DNA from: Sinonovacula constricta
Lineage: Eukaryota; Mollusca; Bivalvia; Cardiida; Solecurtidae
Length of the DNA: 64,000 nucleotides
NCBI GenBank assembly: GCA_007844125.1
Contig: CM017571.1
Location: forward strand, 2,734,088-2,798,087
Direction of reading: 5' to 3'
This document shows positions 1-15,400 of the stretch, in pieces (the stretch's first letter is position 1; every line of letters begins with the position of its first letter). The position numbers and the translations under genes were made by a program. The notes beneath the pieces are model-generated. The model was given only the letters and a program-made list of their open reading frames with translations. It searched no databases and had not been told where the DNA came from.

Positions 1-59
1 CAGAAACTTTTGTCTTAGGTGGCATATCTTGACCAAATTTGGAACTTGTATGCCTGTTG

Positions 60-290
60 TATTGATTAAACCTTTGTTTGCTCTTGGGGTCAAGGTCAAG
101 GACACTAGTATTAAAATAGAATATGCCCAAAGTGAATTTAAATTTATCAAAACATTTTTCATAAGTGACATATATTTAAATATATTTGGAAACATTTATG
201 CCTTATAGATGAAGCAATGATTCCTTGTTTGGGTTAGATTGGTCAAGGTCAAGGTCATTTGAATTAAAGCCATGGTTACTGTTCTCAACA
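60..290. repeat. TCAAGGTCAAGG-containing dispersed repeat
   Basis: GGGTCAAGGTCAAGGACAC (90-110) and GGTCAAGGTCAAGGTCATTT (241-260) bracket AT-rich sequence. A related stretch (GGGTCAAGGTCAGGGTCAC) lies at about 9293-9311 and another at about 7542. Confidence 0.45.
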
Positions 291-478
291 AAGCATTATG
301 CAGGGGTATAGGACACCACAGTGACTGTTCCAGTTTTTATGTTGTATAGTTAAGTAAGATTAAATTATAAACAAAACTCACTTTTAAGTAATGGTATCTT
401 CTGGAACAACAGCAGTTTAATTAGAGTTTAAGTAATATTGTAAATACATGTCTGTATTGTTTATAATGAACCTTACAG

Positions 479-3400
479 GACACACTGACAGAACAACATC
501 TGCGGGCCACAGACCATGGAGTGGTGGATAAAGATGAATTTACACTAGTCATGTATGCAGCCACTCACAACACGTATGTAGTGATTGATTTGTTTCTTGT
601 TCTAAAAAGAGAAATGCACATCCTTTATGCTCAATTAAACTATTGACAGCTATATGCTTTTGCATCTGAAAATGCATTATTTGTTATCCAACAATAAGAT
701 TTATCAACATTTAGCTTTAGATTGTTGATTTCTTGTCAAGTTTGCAGTAATGTTTTTATATTAAATCTGGTATCTGACAGTTTGCTTATGTTAAATAAAC
801 AAACCAATATCTAACCACTGCTTTGGGGAATTTGGTCATACTTTTTGCATAAACCCATACTTTAGTCATTATAAAGATGATTTTGAACACTAACTTTATT
901 GGTAGACTGTACTTATCAAGAAAAAAATACTCTAAATGTTCAGTCTTTCCAACTCTAAAAAGCGTGATAGTGGTCTCTGCTAAAAATAGAGATTGACGTC
1001 AGAGCGGAATACATGCATGACTATATAAAAGTAAGTGGTCACTTGGTTTTCCAAGTATAAAAATAGCTATCTCTGCAGTGTGGCTCGGATAGGAAATACC
1101 TGTTTGCATTGAAGAGTGGGGATTTAGCCTTGACTGTTCACACCGATTTTTGGCATTAATGAAGTGCATTTTGCAGGTACTTTTCAGGTACCAATGTTAT
1201 TTTTGGTTATTTGAGAAAACAAAAATGGACCAAACTGTCGGATACCACCTCTATGCAATGAAAATGTCTTATTGTTTAATATTTATAAAGTTATTGTTGA
1301 ATAAAATTAATAGTCCCATGAATATGTTTTAATTTTGCAATTTGTCTTTGAAATTAAAGCATAACTGTTCCTTGCCTTAAGGTTCAAGAGTTTGGAAGCC
1401 CTCTTAAAACATTCTACAATGTCCATCAATGCTCAACATCCAAAGGTAGGTATTATTATTAGATATAAACATCTAAAAACTCTGTAATTGTATTGTAATA
1501 TAGCAGAGTATTTGTGCAAAAGCTTAAAAGTGCAAACTAGGCCAGTTGCATTCAGGCTTATTAAAGGATACATCAACACCTTTCAGTTTTATAGATCTAT
1601 CAATAACACTTTACCTTGAATACTTTGAAAGGCGTTATTTTGTTGGTATAAAAATGACAACTACAGTTCAAATCATAGCTTGGGCTTTCAAATAATCGCT
1701 AAATACCAGCCTTCATTTTTTTTTTCATTTGACACATCTCTGTACAGATTTCAAACTTAATTGCTTTGTGAATGTACACAAGATGTTGCTTTCTAGGAAC
1801 ACTCCCAAAAGGACTCTGGCAATGAGAGTTACTTGTGGATAGTCTACTGTTCATTCTCATGTCAGCTGGTCCTTTTTTTGGATTACTCAGCTTTAACTAA
1901 TTAAATATACCTTTTTATATGTTTTTATGCTTACATTGTGATAATTATTTTTACAACTTGGCCATATTTTTTTTCTCCAAAATTGGATCTACAAGATTTT
2001 TGAAGGATTACCGTGAATGCTCTTGATTATGTATAATATAAAACTTTCAGTGTTTGAAATGACAGCATCTGAAAATATTTTAGTGATTGAGTCCAAGGAA
2101 TCTTGTCAAATGGATTACCAGCATACACTTTTAGTACTTTCTTGAGTTAAGTCTCATTATTAGAGACAATTTGGATAAATGGTATGTTTCATTCTCATCT
2201 TTAGACTTACCTTTAAAGAATGACAGCTATTCCAATCATACAAGTGTTGCCATAAAACTCAGGTCAAAGTTTTGTGTGCAAGAACTTTGAGATTATAGCA
2301 GGAACACCCGTGGCCAGGCGGTTAGTTTTGCTAACCGTAACTCCTCAGCCCCTCACTGTCTGGGTTCGAGTCCCGGTCTGGGCAAGAACATTCATGTGGA
2401 GAGCTAACCTGCGGTGCGCCAGTGGTTCTACTCAGACAAAGGTCCGGGTTGTTTCTCCTCAAATAAGTAGCTGGATGTCGCCAATATGACCATAATTGTG
2501 TCAGTGCGATGTAACAAAAAAAATAATAATAATAAGATTGAAGCTTAATAATAATTGTATAGATTGGAATGGAATTTAACATATATCTTCCTACAGATCA
2601 CACTCACTGATATTATGTTGATAGTTTTAGCTAGGATTGTGTGTGCTGCGCAGACCCGGCTTTACTTAAAAATGTGCATGTGTATAATATTATGCTTACA
2701 TGATACTTTCAAGCCATTGAATAGTAAAACTCTATCTGGTGAGAGGTCTTTCTTTCTATTCTACCGGACCTGGTAGCACAATCAGTAGAACGTCGGCTCC
2801 AGGTACGGGAGGCCCCGGGTTCGATCCCGGGCTGCGACATACCAAAGTCGTTGAAAATGGTAGTGGAATAGCTCCCTTGCTAACGCTCAAGCAAATATAA
2901 GGGTAGTTCCATGACTGGTTCACCCGGTGTCAAGATAATGTGCCTGGGTGTGGTATCATGCCAGGTGTTCACGGCATGCTATACACAGTGAAGGCAGCAC
3001 TATATCTGCTTCAAGTGTAGACCGTCTCCAGATAACTGAAATACTGTTGGTGGGACGATAAACCTTATAAACAAACTTTCTATTCCAGACAGGACAGACA
3101 GCTCTAGGAATGGCCGCAAAGGCTGGGCATCATGAAGTATGTGGCCTACTTCTGAGGTATGCTCTTATTTAATATGATCCTATTTGTTTCCTATTTTTTT
3201 GTGACATTTTTCATGGGTTCGAGCCACAGTAGGAGCAAGAATTTCATGAGTGGAGACCTTCTAACTGACCTGTGTTGTGCAGGTTGTTTCTCCCAGACAC
3301 ATGTCTGGGGTCTACATTCAGCTATAAATGCTCTTCGATGTCATCAACTAGGATCAAGATTGTGACTATGCAATGAATAAAACATTGTCTCATTTTTTTT

Positions 3401-6400
3401 CAGGGATGGATGTTTTTTTATACCGAGTGAGACTTAATTCTGAATGTACACTTTATTACCATTGACCAGATTATTAAATATTAACCCTTGCACTGATGCC
3501 CGGCATAAAGCGTACGTCTATTTCTAGCCATTATCATCTTAGATGTACACCGTACATCCTGTTTACTACTATTTTTGAGTGTTTACAGCATTGCTAATTT
3601 CCTGTAAAAGTATGACCAGAGTTACTCCACTTGACAGTAACTTACAGTGTTTTTTTCTTAGACATATTCATATTTTTGAAGGTGTAGGAGTGAAATGTCA
3701 AAGAAAAAAGTAAAGGTTCTGGATTTTTTTAACTTTTTATTTTTATTTTTGAAAGTCCATAACATGTTAATATCACATGATAATTATTTAATTTTACATT
3801 ATTCAGAATCCATATTCCGTAACCTTTCTAATGATATATAGTTTTACATATCCAAAATTATAAGTGAAGTATGGCATTTTCTTAGGAAAACTAGAAAATT
3901 CCTCAGCATGGGGCATGCAAAATGGCTTTGCAGTAAAAGGCTTAATTAAATCTTAAAATCTTGTGGTCAGACAGACAGGTATAAGTTTTTTAGGTAACAT
4001 AAACTATTGCTTCTTTCTTACATTGTAACATTTTAAATAAATTATTGCCACAATCATAATGTCACATGACTGCAGATTTTAGTGTTTAATACCAAATGGA
4101 GGATACCTTTTTATGTTTAAATAGTAATTCATGTAAAACTATTATCAACTGCAAAAATGTACAAATGCTTCAAGCACAAGTGAGATAATGATGAAATGCA
4201 GAGGTAAGTGATTAACAGTCACACGTCTAGCTTGTGACTCCAACAGAAACAATTAACGGTCACACGAATGTAGGATCGCAAGATTTACGGGTCCTGTTGA
4301 GTGGCCAATAAGAAGAAGCCAATTAAAAAAAGATATTTCCATGCAAGCTATCAACAGAAGACACATGACTGCTGATTGGATGATATTCAAAGAGCAGGAC
4401 TGGCAGTGATCACTAACACAAAGTTAGCAGTCTTAACATGTGATCACTAACACCAAGTTATCAGCTCTTAACACAATATCACTAACACCAAGTTATCAGC
4501 TCTTTACATGTGATCACTAACACCAAGTTAGCAGCTCTTAACACAAGATCACTAACACCAAGTTAGCAGCTCTTTACATGTGATCACTAACACCAAGTTA
4601 TCAGCTCTTAACATGTGATCACTAACACGAAGTTATCAGCTCTTAACATATGATTACTAACACAAAGCTAGCAGCTCTAAACATGTTATAACTAACACCC
4701 AGTTAGCAGCTCTTAACATGTGATCACTAACACCAAGTTAGCAGCTCTTAACATGTGATCACTAACATGAAGTTATCAGCTCTTAACATGTGATCACTAA
4801 CACCAAGTTAGCAGCCCTGAACATGTGATCACTTACACCAAGTTAGCAGCTTTTAACATGTGATCACTGACACCAAGTTAGCAGCTTTTAACATGTGATC
4901 ACTGACACCAAGTTAGCAGCTCTTAACATGTGATCACTGACACCAAGTTAGCAGCTCTTAACATGTGATCACTGACACCAAGTTAGCAGCTTTTAACATG
5001 TGATCACTGACACCAAGTTAGCAGCTCTTAACACATGATCACTAACACCAAATTAGCAGCCCTTAACACATGATCACTAACACCAAATTAGCAGCTCTTA
5101 ACATGTGATCACTGACACCAAGTTAGCAGCTCTTAACATGTGATCACTTACACCAAGTTAGCAGCTTTTAACACATGATCACTAACACCAAGTTAGCAGC
5201 CCTTAACACATGATCACTAACACCAAGTTAGCAGCTTTCAACATGTGATCACTAACACCAAGTTAGCAGCTCTAAACATGTTATAACTAACACCCAGTTA
5301 GCAGCTCTTAACATGTGATCACTAACACCAAGTTAGCAGCTCTTAACATGTGATCACTAACATGAAGTTATTAGCTTTTAACATGTGATCAATAACACCA
5401 AGTTAGCAGCCCTTAACACATGATCACTAACACCAAGTTAGCAGCTTTTAACATGTGATCACTAACACCAAGTAAGCAGCTCTGAACATGTGATCACTAA
5501 CACGAAGTTAGCAGCTCTTAACATGTGATCACTAACATCAAGTTAGCAGCCCTTAACACATGATCACTAACACCAAGTTTGCAGCTTTTAACATGTGATC
5601 ACTAACACCAAGTTAGCAGCCCTGAACACATGATCACTAACACCAAGTTAGCAGCTTTTAACATGTGATCACTAACACCAAGTTAGCAGCTCTTAACATG
5701 TAACACTAACACGAAGTTAGCAGCTCTTAACATGTGATCACTAACACCAAGTTAGCAGCCCTTAACACATGATCACTAACACCAAGTTAGCAGCTTTTAA
5801 CATGTGATCACTAACACCAAGTTTGCAGCTCTTAACATGTGATCAATAACACCAAGTTAGCAGCTTTTAACACGTGATCACTTACACCAAGTTAGCAGCT
5901 CTTAACACGTGATCACTAACACCACGTTAGCAGCTTTTAACATGTGATCACTAACACCAAGTTAGCAGCTTTTAACATGTGATCACTAACACCAAGTTAG
6001 CAGCTCTTAACACATGATCACTAACACCAAGTTAGCAGCCCTTAACACATGATCACTAACACCAAGTTAGCAGCTCTTAACATGTGATCACAAACACTAA
6101 GTTAGCAGCTCTTAGCATTTGATCACTAACACCAAGTAAGCAGCTCTTAACATGTGATCACTAACACGAAGTTAGCAGCTCTTAACATGTGATCACTAAC
6201 ACAAAGTTAGCAGCTCTTAACATGTGATCACTAACACCAAGTTAGCAGCTCTTAACACATGATCACTTACACAAGTTTGACTATATTTTATTTATTAGAT
6301 ACGGAGCAAGTGTGCGGGTAAAGGACATGCAAGGGTTCTTGCCTCTTCATCTGGCTGTCTTACAGAACCATGAATTGGTCGTTTATGAGTTTACAGATCC

Positions 6401-9400
6401 TGCCAACTTCATTGAAGATAAGGAGAATTCTAACAGACCCCAGGATGCTTTTGTGGTAAGTGGAACTTCTGCCATACAAAGTAAATTTAGAATAGGCTTC
6501 TGGAAATTGTTACATGTATGGAGTTTCTTTATAAATAAAATATGCTCTTTTTTTATTATTGGCTTATCTGTTTTATGCGTTTGTTTGAGACCTGGACTGG
6601 TTGAGAACTTTTGTGTTGGGAGGTATTCTAGCTGAAGTGCAGAGATATATGGTCTTCCCAACTGTGTGGGTAGGATGTATAAAAACACACACAGACAATA
6701 CACTCAAGTTCTATTATTAAAACTAACTTTTTAACTTGGTATCAAACAAATAACACTAAAATGACAGAAATTAAAAGATTTCCTAAACTCAATTATTGGC
6801 AGATCCACTTCGGCCAAAAGTGCCAATGTAATTGAAAATCAAGGTTTCCACTAAGTGATTCCTAGCAGGCAGTACCTACTGACGCGTCACTAAACTTTTT
6901 AAATATTTGGCTCTCTTTAATAATAAATAGCACTTGTTACCCTGTATATAATCCACTTCATCTAAATACACACAAAGACAACAAGAACAACATAAATGTA
7001 TCTGTGATCTCATTTTAAAACTTTCGTAACCTGCTTAAATCAAAAGTGATGTAACCCTGAATGAATCCTTGGTTATTGTGGGAGTTAAATAAATAGTTCC
7101 TGTTTTATGAGTGTAAACTTTAAAAACAAAGTACATCAGAGCACTGCAAAGTTTAATTAACTTTCATCGTTTCATGTTGCAGGGATTGCATGCGGCATTA
7201 AGGTTGTGTCGTAAATCTTCCATTCACGAAAGGCTCACAGCATGCTGGGAAAAGTAGGAGACCTTGTCTTTGTTTTGTCATATTAAGTTTCCTTAAATTT
7301 TTTAAACTGACTACATATAACAGCAAATTGGTTAAACCCGCAACTTTTTCTTGACCGCTTCAAAGATGTGGGGCCATTTGTTTTGCCGATATCAGTTGGT
7401 CAGTGTCTTGGTCAGTCAGTCAGTAGAACACGCTTTTCCAGATCAATAACAAGAGATTGCCTTAACCTGAATTCCTCAAACCTGACATGGACATTGATCA
7501 TGACGAGAAGACGAGCCTTATTTGCTCTGCTGTCATTGACACAAGGTCAAGGTCACATGTCATTGAACATGATTTTTGTTAGCGATCAATATCTGTCTGG
7601 TCATAGCAAGTTGATGACCTCTACTTATTTGGGGATCAACAGGTCATGACCTCTACTAATTTGGGGATCAGCAGGTCATGACCTCTATTTATTTGGGGAT
7701 CAGCTGGTCAGTGTCACAGTGACCTTTAATGGGATGACCTACAGGTCACAGTGATCTGTAATGGGACGACCTACAGGTCACAGTGATCTGTTATGGGATG
7801 ACCTACAGGTCACAGTGATCTGTAATGGGATGACCTACAGGTCACAGTGATATGTAATGGGATGACCTACAGGTCACAGTGATATGTAATAGGATGACCT
7901 ACAGGTCACAGTGATCTGTAATGGGATGACCTACAGGTCACAGTGACCTTTAATGGGATGACCTACAGGTCACAGTGATCTGTAATGGGATGACCTACAG
8001 GTCACAGTGATATGTAATGGGATGACCTACAGGTCACAGTGACCTTTAATGGGTACCTTTAATGGGATGACCTACAGGTCACAGTGACCTTTAATGGGAT
8101 GACCTACAGGTCACAGTGACCTTTAATGGGTACCTTTAATGGGATGACCTACAGGTCACAGTGACCTGTAATGGGATGACCTACAGGTCACAGTGATCTG
8201 TAATCGGATTGTGGTTCATGACCCCTATCTAGAAATGGCCCAAACCCACATTCCACAAACTTGATACATGAGACATTGCAAGGCTGGAAAAATATGGTAG
8301 CTCGACGTCCTGGATAAATCATAATGCAGTTTGGGGCTACTGCTTATTGATCATTAAATTAGTCCTGACAAGCAAAATATGGGCAGTCGGACAATTGAAA
8401 AATAAACAGTGGTTTCTAATTAGCAATGAAGACAAACAATTTCACGCCAGGGGCATTTATCAACAATACCTTAAGGCGGTACATGTACAATGCATGTACC
8501 TGTCCAAAACAGCCAATCACAATGCTTGATACATAAACGCTTCTAGACAAAAAATAAAAGTAAAAACTTGTTATTATACCTTGTTTGTTAGTTGTAGATA
8601 TGACAAATGGGATGTTGTGTTCATTAATTGAAAATGCTGCACATTTTTGGACAAGTCATTTTTGTCCAGGTTACTTGTCCAGAGCTAGTCATTAAAAAGA
8701 AAAATTTTCCAGCCCTGCATTGGTTATGATAAGTAGACAATCTTTATTGGTTTTTGGGTGAGTGGGTGAAACCAGGGTCACATACATTTTTTGACTTTAC
8801 AAACATCTCTTTTTATTTTATTTTTATTCAGTAATTTTTTTTTCCCAGGTTAAACTGATTTAAAATAGTTAGAATATGGAGATACAGAAAATCTATTTTC
8901 CTAAAATGTGTTTTTAACTCCAATTTTCAAAGGAAAAATTTTGAGCTAAGGTTATGACCCTCACATTGGCATCAGAACTGGTGTTTGTTAATCTTATTGT
9001 TAAGGTCCATTTCTCAAATACCATCAAACTTAGAATATATATTATCTAGCACTGAAAAAATGGCATGCATGTGTATGGACAGCTCTTGTTTGTCTCTTGT
9101 TTTTGTTCTTCTTGTTAAGTAGGTTTTCAACAAAAATCCTTGCTATTACATTGGGGTACAATTGGGCAGGCAGGCAGGTGTGTGGGTGGGCAGCGTCAAC
9201 ATAGGGTTTCCATGGATAAACCAATCTTGCTGAAACTTTGGATATAGCAAGCTTGCATGAAGACCTATCATGGGATTTGATTTGGGGCCATTAGGGTCAA
9301 GGTCAGGGTCACTGTTAGTGAAAATAGAAAAAACAGTTTCCACTTAATAATTTGTGTTAAATTGTTGAATGGTTGAAAACCTGGTTTCGTGGCATGGACA

Positions 9401-12400
9401 TGTATCTTGTTTTGTCATATATTAAAGTATTATAAAGTATTCATAAAAAGACTCATTAAAGGAGCTTATATAAAGTACTTGAAAGATTCTGATTATCCAG
9501 AGTCAGAACATTATCTCTAAGGTAAATAATCCTTTCATTGAGATGTTAACCTGTTCTAAATGGACTTTGTTCTGTCTTGTAAGTGTTGGGGTCTGTGTTT
9601 ACATCTTAGCCTGCTAAGCAGGTATTGACACAGCTTTGGCAAATAGTGTTGCTCCAGATCATCCCGGGCCGCTACATACCAAAGCCAATAAAAAGGTTAG
9701 TGGTATAGCTCCCTTGCTAACGCTCAAGCAAAATAAGGGTAGTTCCATAACTGGTTGGCCCGATGTCAGGATATTGTGACTTGTGTGGTTTCATGCCAGG
9801 TGTTCATGGCTTGCTATACACAGAAAAGGCAGCACTATATCTGCTTCAAGTGGACACCGCCTGCAGATAACTGAAATACCTTGGTGGGACGATAAACTCA
9901 ATAAACATAAATTACTTCCATGCTGAGTATTTGACAATATTGTCTTGTTACTTTAGCATATAGTTGTTAGAAAATAACTTACATTTGAAGCATCATAAGG
10001 GTAATATTAAGCTAAGATTCATGCAAACTAAAAGGTTGTATTCAGCACTTTGCCTATATCAAATACACACAACAAAACAATTTCCCTGTTTAAGAGATTG
10101 GTGTATACCTAATTTCTATATAAATGCATGTTTTTGTCTAAAAAAGATGACTTTTAATACAGTTTCAATTGTTATACTGTACAAATCATGAAAATATGGC
10201 CCTAAGTGTTTATTCTTTCCCGCTCTTAAAATAAATAATAAACAATATAATATATATATAATATATATAATAAATGATGGGAATTTCTACTATAAATATA
10301 TACTTACATAAGAGCAGATTGCCTGGATGGTTATATAATGTGATCTGAAAAATAAGCAGTCACATGGTTTTTGTAAACAAAGATTGTTCATTTTCTAGAC
10401 GTCAGGAAGAGATTGTGAACCCATTGCTGCGATTATGTGCTATGAAAGGAGACAGTGAGAGACTATACAATATTTTGGAAGAGGGTGACAATCTGAACTC
10501 AAGGGTTAGTCAACAATTATTATATTTTGTGTGTTTTTTTTTTAATTTGTTGAGTGGGAGAAAGCCCCTTTCATCTGGTTAGGTTTAAAGTTCTATTTAT
10601 AAATAACAGGTAAATTAAAATTAATGATAAAATGTACCTTGCAAAAGTCATTATTTGTTTTGAAATGATGAAAGACATAAATAAAGTACTAGTATGTATA
10701 TAAAGTACTAGTATGTATATAAAGTACTAGTATGTATATAAAGTACTAGTATGTCAGATTTAAAAGATTGAAGTTTTTTTGTTTCATATTTTTTTTTTCT
10801 ACTCTGCATTGTACACAGCAATTTGCTCTCCTTTACTCTCTTTCCTTCTGGGAAGAACACTGTTGTGTCACGATTTCAATATGGATCTGCATTTTAGAGC
10901 ATTATGTATGTGTTCAGTTTATATAACACACTCTTTAATGGATCTTTTACATACCATTTTTGACCGGACCTGGTAGCGCAATCGTTAAAGCATCGGCTCC
11001 AGGTACGGGAGGCCCCGGGTTCAATCTCAGGCTGCGACGTAACACAGTCATAAAAAAACGGTAGTGGTACTCTGAAGCAAAAATAAGGATAGTTCCACAA
11101 CTGGTTGGCCCGGTGTCAGCATAATGTGACTGGGTGTGGTATCTTGCCAGGTGTTCATGCCATGTTATACACAGTGAAGGCAGCACTATATCTGCTTCAA
11201 GTAATAGAAAGCTGAAATACTGTTGGTGGGACAATAAACCCATTAAACAAACATACAGCTTTTGTGTGGTTGACAAATTTCATAACATTAAAATAAAATG
11301 TCTTTTTTACTTAGCATGTTACATCATATTTTCGACAACACTATATGCCTTATAATTATATTTACATATATATAATGCTATATACTACGTCCTTTTTTTC
11401 AGGATAATTTGAACAACCAGCCAGCCTTGTTTGTGGCCATAGAACACAACAACTTGGACGTTATACAACTTTTAGTAGAGGTAAGAATATTTTATTCATG
11501 ACCATTTTATATGTAAGAACACTTTTTATACTTTTCTTAATAAGGTAAGTTAATATATGTTAATATATGTAAAAAATACACTTTATATGGTATTTACTTT
11601 AATCTTTAATTCTATTTATTCTATTTCAAAATGATCTTAACCCGAATATCCATAAAATCAATATTTCAGAGAGGTTCAGATATCCGCCGGAGGGATACAA
11701 CCACAGGTGACTCTGTTCTTCACCTTGTTGCCAAGACGGGTAATTTGCATATTGCTGAGTACTTCTTGAGTCTCAACAAATCAGGTAAAAGCACAGGATC
11801 ACATGATCTGAAGCATGACCTCCAACCTTGTCTGGACATCAACGCCATGAATTGTGAGAAAAAGACTCCTCTACACATTGCAGCGGAGAAAGGTCTTTGT
11901 TAGCTTTTAGTTCTTTACTAGTATTTTGTTTTGAAGATGTTTTTGGTACCTTGTTATTCAAAATGATTTATTTTTGATGTGTATTACATTAAAAGTTGTT
12001 TGTCTTTTCCTGAATTTTATTTCTTTCATTTTTTTTTTTTACAATTTTTTTTTCTAAAGGAACATCTTTCGGTGTGTGACTTGCACTCTCTAAAGGAACA
12101 ACTGTTTAATAAGTGGATCTGTCTAAGCATGTGTTTAGGTGTCTTCCTTTTCAGTTAAAGGTAATATCTGACAGTTTGGACCCCATTTTTTTCTCTCAAT
12201 CATCCAAATAAATTATTGTTACATAAAAAGATCACACGAAATGATGCGTTATGAAGTCCCACGTCTATGTAAAATGTGAATCATAACTTATTTTTACCAT
12301 CTGGATAAATCATTCTGAGATGGACATCTGTTTTTGGCTTAAAAATCCTCATTGTACTATTTATAGGTTTGGAAAGAATGGACATTTATAGCAATTTTTC

Positions 12401-15400
12401 ATGATTAATACTGTCTAAGAATTGAGGTAGTGTTTAAAACTGCATTTGTAGAAATCATGCGCAGATGCTCCCAGACAGGCATAATAAATTGTTACATGTA
12501 TTTGATATAGACAAACTGTCAGTTATCATCTTTGACGGCTTAATCAAGTGAAAAGTTTTACAAGATTTATACAAAATCTCTGTTTACAAATCATTACTAC
12601 ATCATGTGTTTGATATTTTCAGGATTTGTTCGCTTTGTAAATGTGCTGATATCCTATGGTGCATCAACGTCTCTTCTGGAAGCTGACGGGCGTCTGTTCA
12701 CATGTGCGCAGTTTGAGGGCGTCAGGATACAGATTGAAAGGACTCAACGGCAACACACCAGACTAATCATGCAGCTGGTGGCAGATAAGAATAAAAAGAT
12801 GTTCTTAGAGCTGATGAAACGCTGGGTGGTAAGAATAATAATGATAAAATAGTTCAGGAGGGGAGGGATCTACAGGAATAAGGTTGTCCCTCTGTCAGCC
12901 ACTGTCTGTCCATTGGCTCGAGCTTCCTATCTTTAAGTTTTGCATTAATGATAAAACAATTGATTGTTAATTTATTGGATTCTGAACACCTGCTACTTTT
13001 GGTAAGGTCAGATGAAAATTGCAGACGTTAATGTTCTTTTAACGATACTTCCGACGATGGTAGAGAAATTGTATGAACCGGGAGCAGGGTGAAGAGATTT
13101 GTTAGCTCTTGGTTTCTGTTGACCATGTACAATATCATTTATTATTTTTTATTTATTTGTCACATTTCTTTGTTAATAAACTTTTTAACACCTGATTTTC
13201 TATTTATTATAAATTGCCGTCTCATGTTTTATAGATCTTTTAGATGCTTGTAAGCAACACCATGTCACTTTAATCGAACTAATGTTTAAAAGTTCAAATG
13301 AAAAGCTGCAGATAAATTTGACATACCATATAGATAGTTTCCGTGTATTGTCATTGGCACTGTTAAGAAAGTTTAAGGCAGCCATCTTTGAAGGCAGAAG
13401 CTAATGCAGGCCAAAATCTGGAAATTTGTGCTGTATTATACTCACCACTGTGTTTTTATTTTTCAATCTATTTTACTGAACTTTTTATATCAAATTTAAC
13501 AGCTTTTATTAAGTATTTTAAATATCAAAACTATATCTTGATAGTTTAAAAGGTAAAAATATACAACCAAAAAAGATATGTTGTTCCTTTTGTTTAAGGA
13601 TGACCCAGTTATCTATTTATTTATGTGTATTAATTCTTTATGCATTTATCAATTTTAAAAATATTGCATTCTTAAAATATGAATTTCAAGAGCTTTCCAA
13701 TGGTGTATAGCTTTTAATTTTTGGACCACAAATGAAGAAATTACATGAAAATAAAATTTCCATACAATTCATCTGAAAATCCTTTGAAGTTACCATCAAA
13801 GATGGCTGCCAAGATAAGGGATCTTCACTGATATGGAAACTATCTATAAAGAGGACGCAATGACTTTGTCAAATAAGCTTGTATCTTATGTTTTGATATT
13901 TACAGGTTAACAATAAATGGTCATGGTGGTAGCTTTTATCACAGCATTAATTGAAAAAACAAAACAAATTTAAATGCAAACAGAAAAATGTACACACTTC
14001 ACATACTTTTATTCATCTTTTTAAATCTTTTTTTGGAAAATTTTCAGCCAAAACTTGACCACAATCTGCGTGATGCGACTGGAGACACACCTCTAATGGT
14101 AGCCTCATTTAAGGGACTACTTTCTGTGGTGAACTTCCTCCTACAGAGTGCAGTTTATGCAGACACTGTTGAAGCTTATGATTGGTGGGTTTCTTCTCAG
14201 CCTTTTTACTTAGATCCATTTAAATGTTTAATAATTTACTTATAGAAATAATTAAACAGATATTATAATCACCAGAACGTTTGTCCTTCTTATGCTTTTA
14301 TGCAAAGGTTGAATGCCTAAATGTTTGTTTTATGAATGATAAGCCGATATCTTGTTTTGTATTTATTAACTTTTACTTACTAAAGACTATTTTTTGTGTG
14401 TGATAAACTTTTACAGCAGTTGTATTTGAGCCTGGCTCTGTACTTTTCATGCCAATCATACATATGGCATTATATGGAAATATTATGTCAAGTTAGAAAA
14501 TATGACATCACAACAAAAGGTTTCAATTGGATGAACAACACCTGGTAGCGCAATCAGTAGAGCATTGGCTCCGGATACGGGAGGCATCTGGCTCAATCCC
14601 AGGCCGTGACATACCAAAGTGGTTAAAAATGGTAGTGGTATAGCTCCCTTGCTAACACTCAAGCAAATATAAGGGTAGTTCCACGACTGGTTGGCCCAGT
14701 GTCAGGATAATGTTACTGGGTGTGGTATCATGTCAGGTGTTCATGGCATGCTATGCATAGTGAAGGCAGCACTATATCTTTTTCAAGTGGACACCGTCTC
14801 CAGATAACTGAAATACTGTAGATGGGACAATAAACCCAATTAACAAACAATTGTATTTGGTTATTTTTGCTGTTATCACTAATAATTTTTTCATAATAGT
14901 TAAAACGATGGAAGACTGTCTTAGATATATTAAGCTAACATTGTAAAGGACCCATTTCTTGCCTCATGCTGAATCCCTATAATTTGCTGCTTTGATATTC
15001 TAAAGACACAATATCCATATTATCTCCCCTATAACACCCATAAAATTAACAGCCGTCACAGCCTACATATAGATAGTTTTTGACATCAGTGAAGATCCCT
15101 TACCTTGGCAGCCATCTTTTATGACAACTTCAAGGGATTTTCAGATAAATTGTATAGAAACAAAAAATTTATTTTGTTGTAATTTTTTTTAATTGTGGTC
15201 CAAAAATTAAAAGCTAAACACCATTGGAAAGCTTTTGAAATTCATATTTTTAAAATACAGTGTTACTTTTTTGGTTGTATTTTTTTTTTAACCTTTTAAA
15301 GTATCATAATATAGTTTTAATATTTAAAATACTTCATAAAAGCTGTTAAATTTGATATAAAATTCAGTAAAAAAGACTGAAAAAAAAACATGCAGAAGTT

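Noticed and set aside
2764..2840. Possible tRNA gene with a strong B-box
   Set aside because: The head is repeated with the same roughly 240-bp body in about ten places, so it is a SINE.
4405..6275. CRISPR-like array
   Set aside because: The repeats are contiguous with no unique spacers; this is a eukaryotic intronic satellite. The same holds for the 32-, 39- and 57-bp arrays.
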